From positions 35,984,598 through 36,048,597 of the forward strand of contig NC_064770.1 of assembly GCF_011397635.1 (NCBI RefSeq): a DNA stretch of 64,000 bases. The letters are read 5' to 3'. The position numbers and the translations under genes are program-made. Source of the DNA: Epinephelus fuscoguttatus. Lineage: Eukaryota > Chordata > Actinopteri > Perciformes > Serranidae. Shown in pieces: positions 23,901 to 37,600 of this stretch (positions are counted from its first letter, which is position 1; the number at the start of each line of letters is the position of its first letter). The notes below the pieces were generated by a model. That model was not told where the DNA came from, did not search any database, and was given only the letters and a program-made list of their open reading frames with translations.

Positions 23901-26900
23901 AGCCAGTGTCAATGCATGAAATTCATATTATCAACACAGATGTCAGAGAGGAGCTGAATGGACGTCTGTGTGTGGGCAGTGTGGGAGTTGTTTCTGAGAG
24001 TGTAAATTGATAATAGATGAACTACTGCTTAAAGGAGAAGGCTGGTGCTGTTCTACATTTTTAAATCCTGTGAAAAGATCAAAACAACGTGTTAGTTTGT
24101 CTCTCATTACTCTTCTACTGCTTTGTTTCTGCTAGTGAATATTTACAACACTAAAAAAATGTATGTGGGATTGATATAAATAAACTGTGCAGTGCCTAAA
24201 TACATGTTAATAAAAGAACATCTTGTTCAGAGCAACAGTGAAGCTCACTGATGTGTTTTTAATAGTTTCTGTAACACAGAGGACTCACTACAGCAGGCTC
24301 TGCAGGGTTTCTACACATTTCCTCATTAAATTCCCAGACTTTTTGAGACTCAAACTTCAAAAATTCTCCGTAGATTCAAACCATATTTGACATCTGAATA
24401 CAAATAGCAACTGTTGGCATGAATGTTGCATACTTTGTCAGTTTCTGACAAACCTGCAATATGCTTACTTAAGCTTACTCGAAGCACCCGACCCAGGGGT
24501 AAACCCAAAGGACCCAAGGACGGGCTGTGGGTCAACCCACCCATCACTAGCACTCAGGTACTGTAGCTCAAACAAAGCAAGTGACATCATATCATGCTTC
24601 ACACACAGAGATCTACACAATCTGCATAGTTTGAGGGTGGACACCCCAAATTAGCGTCATTAATTCAGTATCTGACCAAATGTCTCCCCTTCTGTTCCTG
24701 AGATATGTTGGCAAGAGAAGTGTTTTTGCCGAACATTATGATGTCACAGTGAAGCTGACCTTTGACCTTTTGGATATATAATGTCATCACTTCATCTTTA
24801 TATTCTATTTGACATTTGTGTGAAGTTTTGTCATAATTAACATAAAAATTCTTTTGAGTTATGGCCAAAAACATGTTTTGTGAGGTCACAGTGACCTTGA
24901 CCTTTCACCAATAAACTCTGATCAGTGTATTCTCCAGTCCAGGTGGACGTTTGTGCCAAATTTGAAGAAATGTCCTCAAGTTGTTCTGGAGATAATACGT
25001 TCATGAGAATGAGACAGATGCAAGGTCACAGTGACCTTGACCTGCGACCACCAAAATCTAATCAGTTTATTGTTGAGTCCAAGTAACTAAAGAAATTCCC
25101 ATGGTGCGTTTCTTAGATATCGCGTCCACGAGAATGGGGAGGACGGACGGACGGACGGATGGTTGGATGGACGGACAACCTGAAAACATGCCTTCAGCTA
25201 CGGCTATCGCTCATGTGGAGGCATAAAACATTAAAAATTCAATTTTAAGTATGTCTGTGTAGCCATGTTGATTCACTGTGTCCATGGAAACGACAATGAA
25301 CACAGCCATAGGGGTATCCTTGTACTGACAAGGATAGTCTGTTTGCTTTTCTGATAATGGCATCACTGCGTGACTCATAGATGTTCAGACAAGTTTATTC
25401 TCTGGTTATTTGTGATGCAGCAGATACGTGCAATTCAAAGATACTGATGCTTCTTCTTTCAAACTAATTTGGATATCTGTATTTGATCCAGTTTTAAGGT
25501 ACTTGCTGGGGCGGAGTGATTTTGCACGCAGTAGCGTACAGGTGTAGAGGCAGCTCTGCGTAGGAGTGTGTGTTCAGTTGCATGCCATACTTGCCTTGCT
25601 TTTGACAGCATCAAACTCACTATGGCCCACACTCTCTCAAACAGTGGCAAACATTTCTGGTGGCTGGCTGCTAAAAATGCCACGAAAACACTCGGCTTAT
25701 ATGGATTCATTTTTAGAAATTCAGAATTGTATAGTTTATAAAACAGCATAGAAGCAATAGTCTGGAAACAAAAACATTTCACCATACTTTCCATATTTAT
25801 CCAGACCTGGAAATTACTAAAATCAGATTCCATACTTTCCCATACTGTGTAGGAACTCTGGCTTTGGCTACAGAGACAATACTTGTTAAAAGGGATCAAT
25901 TCATTGCTGGTGTTTGTCTTTTCCCGGGATTTGTTGATTGTAACAAATAGAGCTGCCCCCAATACTTGATGAAATGTTAGTTGACAAGAAAGGTCATTAG
26001 TTGGCAAGATTTCATTGGTTGCTTAGTTGCAGAAAATAAACAAAAAAACCTGTGAAACTATCAGGAGCTGCACCTTGTCAAAATAAATCCAAACCTATAT
26101 GACTGGATGATGTGGGAATTTAATTTCAAAGGGCAGACACAGGAAGTGTCCACGCTCAGCAGTCAGACAGGAGTCAGGTTAGTTTCCAGGGCTGGTACCT
26201 GCGGTTATTCCACAGGCTAGTTAATAACATGTCGGGCAGGAAATCCAAAGTGTGGGATCATTTTGAGAAGGTGAAGGACGAACCCAAGGTGATATGTAAA
26301 CTCATCTTCATTGGTCGACTACAAACATGACGTATGATCTGAAACATGGAAGTAGCTACATGCCCATTAGCCCACAGCGTCATTAACAGGCGGCTCGCTC
26401 AGTGTGTGACGTGCACTTGGAGATAAAATATAGGCCTATATTAATGAAGGTTCATTAGTACGGTTTGTATTTCTCTGTAATGTAGCACAGTGTTAACAAT
26501 GTTACTGATACTATTCTTTCTCACACCTTCAACTCAAACCACCAAAATATATCATTTAATCATTACATTCATATCAGAAACATGCAGGAGACTAGTCCAC
26601 TGATGGACCCTGATAAGGACTGTTGGTCGACTAGGAAAACTCTTAGTCGGGGGCAGCCCTTGTAACAAAAATACAGAGCATCACCAGACTTAAAGAGACA
26701 AGAGATACATTGTCAGTCACCATGGAGCTTTCATGACCGGTCTCAATAAAGAACTGGTTGATTCAAGTTAAATAACAGCCCATAAATTGTCTTATTCACA
26801 ACAACTGCAGAAGGCCACCTACTATTATCTCAACAAGAATTGTCAGCCCATGTTTACAATGCATTACATAAATGAAGGGCACTGTTAATTCTGAATGAGC

Positions 26901-28635
26901 TGCATTAATGTATGGAGTCTTCCCTCAATGAGATTACACAATCCCAAATGCTCTGTTGGAAAGCTACAAAGCAGAAAACACAAACCCTCAGTGTCCATGT
27001 GATGTGACGCCCACCAAGCGTGACTTTCTGCAGTTTGGCTGAGTACAAACGTAGGTTAGCTTGTGAGAGGGCCTGAACTGTTTTCCACAACAAATTCAAC
27101 TTTGCTCAGGTGGGATTTTGTAAGAATAACAGCGCTGCTCTCACCTGAGGATGTCCATCTCGTCTTTGAAGGCCTGGGCCTCGTGCGCCAGGCTGGTCAG
27201 CTCTTCGTTTCGTTTCTGCAGCTCAGTGACCTCGCGCTCCAGTATCTCTCCCCGCACTCGCATGTCATCCCTGCTGTTCTCCAGCCTGAGATACATATGA
27301 TGGCAGAGCAGTGGTTTGTGTGACTGAGTGAACTGAATGGACTCATTGTCAGATATAAAGTGGAGCAGTATGACTCAGCAACAGCATTTGATTTACATGT
27401 ATACATAATGTTAACTCTTATTGTACTTATGAATGTCAAATTCTTTGAAAATCTCCAGCTACATTTTCTAAAATTTAATGTGCAAATGTCAAAATGTCTG
27501 TTATGTAAATGCCTCATGAGTGTTTGCAAGACAGAAACCTGGACTGTCTTCCTCAGCAACTCTAAATATGTTGTTTTACTCACATTTACAGACTGACGAC
27601 AAAACTTTCGTACATCAATTATGCTTTTGGAACAGGTTCAAGTTTTGTCAGGTTATTTGAATTGGGCGGTTTGATATAAATATTCGACTATTTGTTCCTC
27701 TTTTCTCTGGAAAGCTTACACAGGATTCAGTGGTATGTTTAGTGAGCAAGTGATATTCAGGTGATGTAGTTAAAAAGCCAAGTTAGCCCTTTGAGCTAAT
27801 ACGTGCTAATTACAATGGATCGGAAATGTGCAACAGCATTGTTTTGCCGACCCTAGATATCCAACACAGGCCAGAGACTGTATCATATCAAGATGCTGTG
27901 AGATGTAAACTCACATCTTTTAAGCAGAAGGCAGAAGACAACATTATCTCAGAGCCTGATCAGGCAAAGCCTCTCCTCTTCTAGGCAGACTCTCCTGGGT
28001 CTGCAGCTGCCTGGAGTGCTCACTCTGAAGCTAAATCTGGGGACCGAAACATCCCCAGAAGTACAATGATTAACCCCAAAAAAGCCCAACAACTGCTCGA
28101 CTTAAGAATCTTAGTTGACCGTGGGGTCTCTGACTGATAATTCCAAACCTTTGACTTTCACACAACAGCCCTCAAGAGTTGTCTGACAAAGGAAGCAGTG
28201 AAGAAAACGTGGCGTAATCTGCGAGACACATAAATCCGCAACAAGAGAGAGTACCAGGCCAGACTTAGACAGTGGGCCAGCATGAGAAAGAAGTGGAATA
28301 TAGCCTACGGAAGAAATGTCCGTATTGAAATCTTCCACAACATAGAGAAGGTGAAGTTAGCCTATCCTGAAATGCACAGCAGGAATGACAGTGCTACAGC
28401 AGAGTGAAATTTAATAGCCGCACAGTATCATTTTGTAACTCAGGTAAGCAGTGTGTTGAGAGAAGTGACAGCCAGGGAGGTAACGCAGGTTGAGCAGATG
28501 TCTTAACATTTTGTCTTGTACTGCATCAGACTCAGTGTGCAAAGTTTCCGTGCATAAAAGCTTCTATCAGATGAAGACTTTTTTTATCTGATGAAAAAAA
28601 ACATGAAAAATACGGCTTGAGGTGCAAAGGCCTTA

Positions 28636-28688
<53 letters not shown>

Positions 28689-31600
28689 CTTGTACCTGTA
28701 GTTCTCCTCCTGAAGCTGTTCCATCTGACTCTGCAGCAGCAGCAGCTTCTTGCTGGTGATGGCAGTAGAGGAGGCGTCCAGAGAGTCACAGCGGCTCAAC
28801 TTTTCCTTCAGGGAGCGCGTCTCTGCCTGTAGGGTCGACTTCTCCTCCAGAGCCACCGACAGCTGAGGCAGAAGAGAGAGGAAACAGAGGATATTGTAAA
28901 AACAGGTGTAAAGAGCAGGACACTGGGTATGGGACTGCTGACAGAAAGAACACAAAGTGACAAAGCTGTACGAAGAAAGGGAAAGACAAGAAGATGCATC
29001 AGAAAAGTCTTGAACGCTTTTCTTTCAAAGGATAACATATCAAGAACACTGACACGAGCGGTTGATATCTCTCTGAAAATAAACATGACAAAGACACAGT
29101 ACTGGCACATGACAGATTCAAGGATGAGAAACACAGATCCACAGTGACAAACTCACCGTTTTTCATGCTTAGAGGACATTGATCACATGCTTTGCTCTCA
29201 TTTTACATGCTCATTGGCCAAAGCTAGTTAGTCAGCTGGTGTGCGATGGTCTCAGGCAGATGGAACTTTCTCAATAGTGAAGTTGTTAGCATTTACCCTC
29301 GGGGTCACAACCAGACTCTCATGATATAAACAGATGAATATGCACAGCTCCATTAATAATACTGGTTATATTGTTAAAGTTCAGGGGGGAGAAGTGTTTT
29401 TATTTCAAGCTGATGAAGTTACAAAATGTTTGTGTTTGAGTTACAGTTAGACGAGGTGGCATTCCAGTATTAAAAAAGGGGGGAGCGTTCACTTACCTGC
29501 TGGACATCTTTCCAGTTTGAACACAGCAAAACCCTACACTGAACTTTAAGGACAGATTGCATGCTTTAGCACAGGACCAGTAACAGTAAATAGCTTTCAA
29601 AACAACACAAATGACTAATCCCTAACGCGTGGGCTAAGTAAGTAAACAAACAGGTGGGCTGAGAGCAGTACAAATTATTGTTGGCTACTGCTCCATCCCA
29701 AGGCAATGTGTCAGTTTTATCTCGATGTTATGTAACTATTGACTGGAATTTATCTTTAAAATACACAAAATTAGTCCCCTCGCAGTCGGTGGTGCAAAAA
29801 CAAGCCATGGGAACACAAACAAAGTCTCAGGCAGGCTAATCAATAAGGGCCAGAGCACAAAAGCTGCAGGCGCACACACATTCAGCAACATGCTGCAACC
29901 ACAGAACAGATAAACTGGGCCTCAAAAGAAACTGGAAGTCAGGAACATTAAAGGTGAAATAGTTTTATATTACTCCAAAACTACAGAATAGTTTGTCTTT
30001 TGAGATAAAACCAACAGCTCTGTTAGACAAATGGAAGATGAAGCAGACCCAAGCACCAGTACGTCATTTGAAAGTTAAGCTCTGACGATATTTTTGGAAT
30101 CACAACTTCCTGGTCCGTTACATGATGCCTTTGGACCCATTGAGACTTTTTCCCATAGACTCACATTGTGAAAGACGTCTCGTCACAACCCCATGAAATG
30201 ACTTAGGGTGCTTTCACACCTGCCCTGTTTGGTTTGGTTCAATAAAACTCAGGTTCCTTTGCCCCCAAGTGAGGTTTGTTTGGGCAGGTGTGAACACCAA
30301 AACAACCGGACAGAGACCTTCTTGAAGAGGTGGTCTCTGTCCGGTTAGAAATTAACTCTGGTGCTGTTTGTTTGTGGTGAGAACGTGTTCCAACGTGATC
30401 CTAACATTAAATGCCACTAGTGAAAAAAACCCACTTGCCGAGCCTTATTATTGTTGCCAGGCAACCACGGACTCACCTCCTTTTTCTAACCTTCCCGTGT
30501 AAACAATCTACCGTTGATCTATTCATTTTCGTTATCTGACAGTAATCGGTGTGTAGTTGCTGCCATGTTGAGGCAGCGGGTACTGTCTGTAGCTCTGGTT
30601 GAGGGTGAGAGGCTGTCAGCAGATAAACAGAGATCTGTGTGGGTACATGAGACCCTAAAAAAGAGGCTGGATCATGGGGAGTACCACCAGTTGGTCCAGG
30701 AGCTTCTCCTCCATCATGGCTGTTTCCAGGCATATTTTAGGATGACTCAGGGGCAGTTTGACAACCTGCTGTCTATCATCAGGCCGTATAGCTCTGGGTA
30801 TCCAGCAACCGCTACCACCAGTTTCTCCTCCATTGTTTACCAACTGTAAACGTGTTGTTGTGACCACCACAGAAGGCCCGCCTCTCAAATAATTGACATG
30901 TGGCATTTTTCCACTTGGAGTTGAAGTTTATTTAACTGGAGGAGCTCAGAGCACTCCGGCAAAAAAAAACCCGGCAAGCCCCTAGTAGGGTTGTCAAGTC
31001 GATGCCAACACGCAAAAATACGTTGGTACCTGTTATTTTTTTCGGTACCGTGAGTACAGGATACAACTTTGCCCTCAGCGGGCTGTGTCAATTCCTGTTG
31101 GAACTGACGGGGGAAGTATATGCGCGTAAGTCTGTGCGGAGGACGAGCAACGAAGAAGAACACCTGTTCTCCATCGTCTTTGCTAGAAACGATGGCTTCT
31201 ACAAGTGCTAGAGCTTAGATTGGGCCCAAAAAATCTAGCCCGACCCCACCTGAGCCCGTGCATGTTCTGTCCATCCCTTTAACTGTAATTATGAGCCCGA
31301 GCCCGGTTTAAACCCGACTTTTTTAAGGATATGAACGTGGACGCTGAAGGCTGACTCTCGTCTTTCTTTCCATGGCAAGCCTTCGTCATGTGCCTCCTAA
31401 GTGTCAAGGTCCCCGTCTTTTTGCTGTCATATACCAGCATCGTGCTGCACTTGCTGCACGTTGGCTGCTGACGAAGCTGACACACACATTGTCGCTGTCG
31501 AACACTCACATGTGCGCGGCCAGTGGCGCCGTCAAGGGGTATCGAATGAGTATCGAGAATCATGGAAATTCACCAGTACTGGTATGGACTACTGAAATTC

Positions 31601-34600
31601 TGGTACTGTGACAAACCTAGCGCCTAGAGCGCAGAAATATGAGGCACGTTGCAATGCAAAACCAGCGAGCAAAAATCTTCATTCTCATTACAAACAATTA
31701 CAAAAAGGCGCCCTCAGCTGTTAAAACGCTTTCTGTGTGATCAGGACCTAAGATTTTAACCCAGGAAACATTGGATGGTTCTTACTGTGACGCAATCACA
31801 GGAGGTGCCACGTAGTTGTAACAGAGATTAGCTCTGACATCGACTGCTCTTCGAAAATGTGTCTACAATACAGGACAACAGAAATTCTTGGCAGACTTTG
31901 GCAGGCGACAGGCTGCACACATCCAACTTCTCAGCAAGGTCACCTACTTATCTTTGCCCTCTTGTTGTGTGGAAAACTACAGCATGAAATCAGATTGCGG
32001 TTGCTCAAAGTCTGATGGAGAGAGGCCAATTATTGACTGAATTCTTTGTTAAACCAATGTGAGTTTGTTTGGCTGCACTGTAAACAGATACAGCAGTTGG
32101 TCATGACTGTAATTCTATTTAAGGAGTGTTCGCTGCCCCTAGAATACTCTGTCCCGTTGTATTAAAATGTACTTGATGTCACCACCAGTAACCACAGGTG
32201 ATGCCAAATCAAACAGGACTAAAATTTCGAGGACTGGAAGTCTATGGCCTCAAGAAATGTTTGCCAAGTAAAACATAAACCCGATTTGGTGTACCAACCT
32301 GATGTTCCAGGTCTCGGCAGCGCTGGCTCAGGTCCTCCTTCTCGTCTGCCTCCTCACTTAGAAAATAATACTTCCTGGACTGCAAACAAAGAACAAGGAG
32401 ACAGAGGAGATGTTATACCAGTCACAGTAGGAGGGAGAAAACATTAATAAAAGGGTGCGGGAAAACACAAAAGAGGGATGTAACAGATCCGCTGAGTGAA
32501 AAACAAGCACACAGAGGGGGAGTGAAAGTGTTGCTGTTTCACCTGGTAGTCAAAGTCCCCGTAGGTCTCTGGGCTTCCTGGTTCTGATGAAGGCTCCTTT
32601 GATAAGAGCTGAAACAAAGCAGTCAAAACAAAGTCAGTGTAAAGCTCAAATTTTTGGAAGAATACCTGTTCCTTATTTATTGGGTTTTCTAAATAACTTT
32701 GTTTGATAAACCTGCACAGGTTATTTTTTCCAGCTGTATATGTGCCAGTGAAACACTAAACAAAGTCTTGAAATATCTCAGAGTAAGGTTTCTGGGACTC
32801 TGTTCAGTCTTTCGCTTATCCGGATTTCTTTGATTGTGAATTAACCATGACTAAGAGCCGGGATTAATGCAAAGTAGAGAGAACCAAGAGGATAAGCGAG
32901 AGGCTCACTCACCTCCTGAATAGCTGTCATCACAACATGCTGGACAGATTCCTCAAGTGTCATTATCTGCTGGATTTGCTCTGTGTTTAGGAGAAGACAA
33001 CAGAGAGCTGTGAAGGTGCAGCCAAATACAGATTAACACAAATACTCTACTAAACACCAAACAAGCATCCATCTGCAGAGAGCCAGTGCACATCGAGCTT
33101 GTGTTTAAATAACAAATGATCAGTTTTCTCCCTGAGTTGTAACTTGCAAAATTGTCTTGTGGGGAGAAAAGCATGTGTCAGTGTAAGTTATGGTGATCAC
33201 GACTGACATAAACCAAGAACCATGTGATTTGACTTTGAGTTAATCCTGTGTGTTATTTTCACAGATGGCTGCATCTATGGGGTTTTCATTTTTTCCCCTT
33301 TTACAGCTCACACTTTACTGGGGATGATGTACCCAAATCTGTATACATTAATTGGGAAAGCACAAATGATGCATTGGAAATTTATTCTAAGAGACATCGC
33401 TCATGTTTATTTGTGGAAAAAAAAAAAAGACGTTTGTGCCTTTTATTTCTTTAAATCCATTCATATCACTGTAGAAGGCCATGAGACGCAACATGGGACT
33501 TTCACTACTTGGTCATTTCATTTACTACATCATTGAAAAGTGATTGCTATATTTTAGAGCTGCAACTATTAAATATTTTCACTGTCAATTAATTTATCTA
33601 TTATTTTCTCAATTAATCGATTAGTTGTTTGATCTATAAATTGTCAAACAATGGTGAAAAATGTTGATCCAAAGACCAAAATGACGTCCTCAAATATTTT
33701 GTTTTGTCCACAACTCAAAGACATTCAGTTTTCTGTCATAGAGGAGTGAAGAAACCAGAAAATATTCACGTTTCAGAGGCTTGAATCAGAGAATTTTGAC
33801 CTTTTTTCCCTTCAAAAGCTATTCAAATGCATTAATCAATCATCAAATCAATTGGTGATTAAATGAATATCTGACAACTTATAGATTATATTCTGATCGC
33901 TCGAACCAAGACAGCGCACAGCATGCTGAGAGCGTATTAGGGAGGAGGAAGTGTCATTTGCAAGAGTAGGGATACAAAAGCCTGGTGCGGCAGCTGGATT
34001 TATTTCAAACTCAAATTCTACATCACAATGAACGATAGAACCTGTAGTTTTTAGCTGCATGTGTTAATTTCCTTTAAATTTAGAAAACTCAGTTGTGATG
34101 CCGAAAGAAAATAAAATCTATTCAGTCGGTGTCCCTCCATTAAAGGGAAATTTCGGTTTATTTCAACCTGTCTCCTACCGTCCTAAATTTGTTTCAAGTG
34201 ACTAGTGACATAAAAATAATAGTTAGCATGTTAGCCGTTAGCCTAGGTACAGCCGGGGCGCATAGTAGCATCAGACCTGTTAAAACGTAAGTGAACGGGC
34301 AACCTTCAAGTGCAAAGTTAGTCCACTAAACAAGCTTTTTTTCAGGCATGGTATGAGATCGCTGCTTGTTCTCGCAAGATATATTTCGGTCGCGCTTTGG
34401 AAAGCAGAGCTAAATGGTAAACAAACATGGCAGCGCACCGGTAAGGTAAGACAACACGTTTACATGTCGTTTTCTATACGTTCTCTGACATTTATCCTAA
34501 CGATATGAGGCGGTCTTTGTGGAAAAAAAGCTTGTTTAGTGGACTAACTTTGCACTTGAAGGTTGCCCGTTCACTTACGTTTTAACAGGTCTGACGCTAC

Positions 34601-37600
34601 TATGCGCCCCGGCTGTATCTAGGCTAACGGCTAACATGCTAACTATTATTTTTATGTCACTAGTCACTTGAAACAAATTTAGGACGATAGGAGACAGGTT
34701 GAAATGAACCAAAATTTCCCTTTAAAGATGTATCCTGCTAAATGCATTAGCTATAGGTTTAATGGAATATTGACGTAGCGTCCACTAACAACCTAAAAAC
34801 CTAACAGCTAACAGCCTAAAATTCCCCCAAAATAAATCAAACTAGTCCTTTAAAAAACATTCTTTAAAAAAATATTTATTTAATTAACTATATTGACTTA
34901 TTAATACCTTCATATTTACATTTATTTATGCATTTATTCCCTCATTAATTTATCTCGTCATTTATTTCATAGGCATACAGACAATTCATAAAACTTAGTT
35001 TAGTTAAAAATGAAAAATAATGAGTGTGAGTGATATGAAAAGTACAGTATGAGGATATGGGAATATATTTCATTATTATTTTTATGCCATTATCAAATCA
35101 CGTCAATGTTTTGAGGGCACAATAACTGCATTGCCCAAAAAATGTAGTTTAGAAAATGCAGCATTTGCTCAGTTAATGTGACTGAACATAAACCACACCC
35201 ACTTCTGGTCTTCTATCTACATTATTGAAAAGTGATCATTATATTCTAGAGCTGCAAATATTGATTATTTACACTGTTGATTAATCTGTCTGTTATTTTC
35301 TTGATTAATTGATTAGTTGTTTGGTCTAAATATTGTCAAAAAATGTCGATCAGTGTTTCCCAGAGCCAAAGATGACGTCCTCAAATGTCTTGTTTTGTCC
35401 ACAACCCCAAGGATATTCAGTTTCCTGTCTTCGAGTAGTAAAGAAACCAGAAAATTTTCATATTTTAAAAGCTGAAAGCAGAGCCGTTTGCTTGCTCTTA
35501 ATTACTCAAACTGATCAAATGAGTTGGCAATTAATTTAATAGGAGACAACTAATTGATTAATTGTTGCAGCTTTACTATGTTCTGATCGCCCCCACAAAA
35601 TCAGTGCTCAGTGAGCTGAGAGCGCATTAGAAGGAGGAGGTGGTGTGTAGCGTAGTAGATAAAAAAAGCTTTGTGGCGGCTGTATTTCTCCCGATCCCCT
35701 AAAAATTATACATTAAAATGAAGTTTAGAAAGTGTAGTTTCAGCAGCATTTATTAATTTCTTTCATTAATAAAGTCGAATAATGAAAATAGAAAAAATAT
35801 TTTACCTCGTATTTTGGTCAAGAGAGAAAGAGATACAAAAAGTACAGTATGAAGATGTAGAATTTCTTTTCATAATTAATTATATGCCATTTTTAAATCA
35901 ATTTGATACTTGGAAGGTACAACAACTGCACTGGTTAAAAAAATATAACATTTGCCTGATTTAACTTGACTTCCTGTATAAAACACAACCTCCTCCTGTC
36001 TTCTATCTAAATATTGATACAGAGAGAGATAATGACGTCTCTGTGCACCTCAACACTTTACCTTGTTTCTTCTCACAGCTGACAGCACAGCCCAATACGA
36101 GCTGCACCAGCTTGCCCAGTTCAGTGACGTCTCCCATCTCTCCTATGAGGTTCACGTCTGGCAAGTGCTCATCTGACACCTGGTGACCGAGCACCTGTTC
36201 ATACGAGTAAGGCGAGACATTAGAATTGAGCCTTGAGTGGATTTAAATGCTTCTAAAATTTAGAAATAATAATGTCCTCTTACATCGTGATAATATTCCA
36301 GCATGCTCTTCAGAATCTTTTTCAAGTTGCTGACCTGAAAGATAAAAACAGATCAAGGTCACAATCTTGATCTTTATTTTAATCAGGGAAAAGTTTAAAG
36401 TTTAAAAAACAGACATCAGACATCTTGGTCATTCTAGGCTGCCGTAGGCTCTTCTGTCACATCCTACTGTTTCACAAATTACCTTGAGGCGCCAGTTGGC
36501 CCCGCTCTCCTCCTTGATTCTGCCGAGCCATGTCTCATTAAACCAAGAGGGGTCTCTGTTAATGAGGAGACAAGAGAACTCCAGTGAGGACAAGGACGAC
36601 ACATCTGTGGGCATCATGATTGACAGAGGGCCACAGGGCGATGAGGCCCCGTGTTTCTGTTCTGTTAAGCTCTGTAACATTTGAGTACAACAGTCTCGTG
36701 ACTCGTGGGAATAATATTGTTGTTGTGAGATAACTCAAGAAGCAGTCAAGCTTCGGGTTCTAAGTTTATGTCCCCCTCCAGGCACGTTTTAAAGTATATG
36801 AAAATACTAATGCTAATATTTGGGTTAACACTGTTTTCCTAACTCCAAAACAAACTGCAAAGAGGCTGGAAGCAGATCTACTCCTTCTCCCTCATTGAGA
36901 AACTCTGGATCTGGTCTCCTTCCCGCCTATCAGCTACTTGCGGTAGGTTGACCCACAGATATGGAAACATAGACTTGACTGAGCAGCGGCTCTACTTCGA
37001 GCTCCTTATACCTATCTTAGAGATATCTTGAGAGCCACCTTGGATCGGAGGTGAGTCAGCAGATAGTCTGCCACGACGAGTCCTTATGTGTGAACAAGCC
37101 TACGAGCAAGTCGAAATGTGAGGAGGACAAGCCGCAGGGTTGCCAGGTCCACTTATTAGCTGCGACTTTGGGCTTGTTTCTAAAGTGGAGTTGCTTATTT
37201 GGGCTTGCTTGCTGACAAGCTGGCAAGCAACAACAACAATGGCGGCGTCCACAGGATCACAGGCAGCACGTTGTGTTTGGACCCAGGCCCTGGAGGCAGA
37301 TCTGATTCAACACTGGAAAGAATATCCATGCCTTTACAATGTGTCATCTCCAAGTTAAAAAAAAACGTAGTTTGGTGACGTCACTGCGTTATCTGGGGCT
37401 CTGTCAGCGAGGGCTCTGTGGAGAAATCTTGTGGTGTGCACACACAGGTTGTAACGCAGTTGGCGAGACTCCCGCTGACAGAAACACACGTCGCCAGGTA
37501 TGAACACTCAAAAGATTACGACAGTCTCCGTGACACAAAATCGGGGTGAAAATCGTGTAACGTGAACTAGGCTTAAGGCTGAGCCTGGACACCCCATGGA

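Noticed and set aside
25459..26007. 182-codon minus-strand ORF
   Set aside because: No recognisable domain; it crosses the left target-site duplication and end of the hAT element, so it cannot be one ancestral gene.
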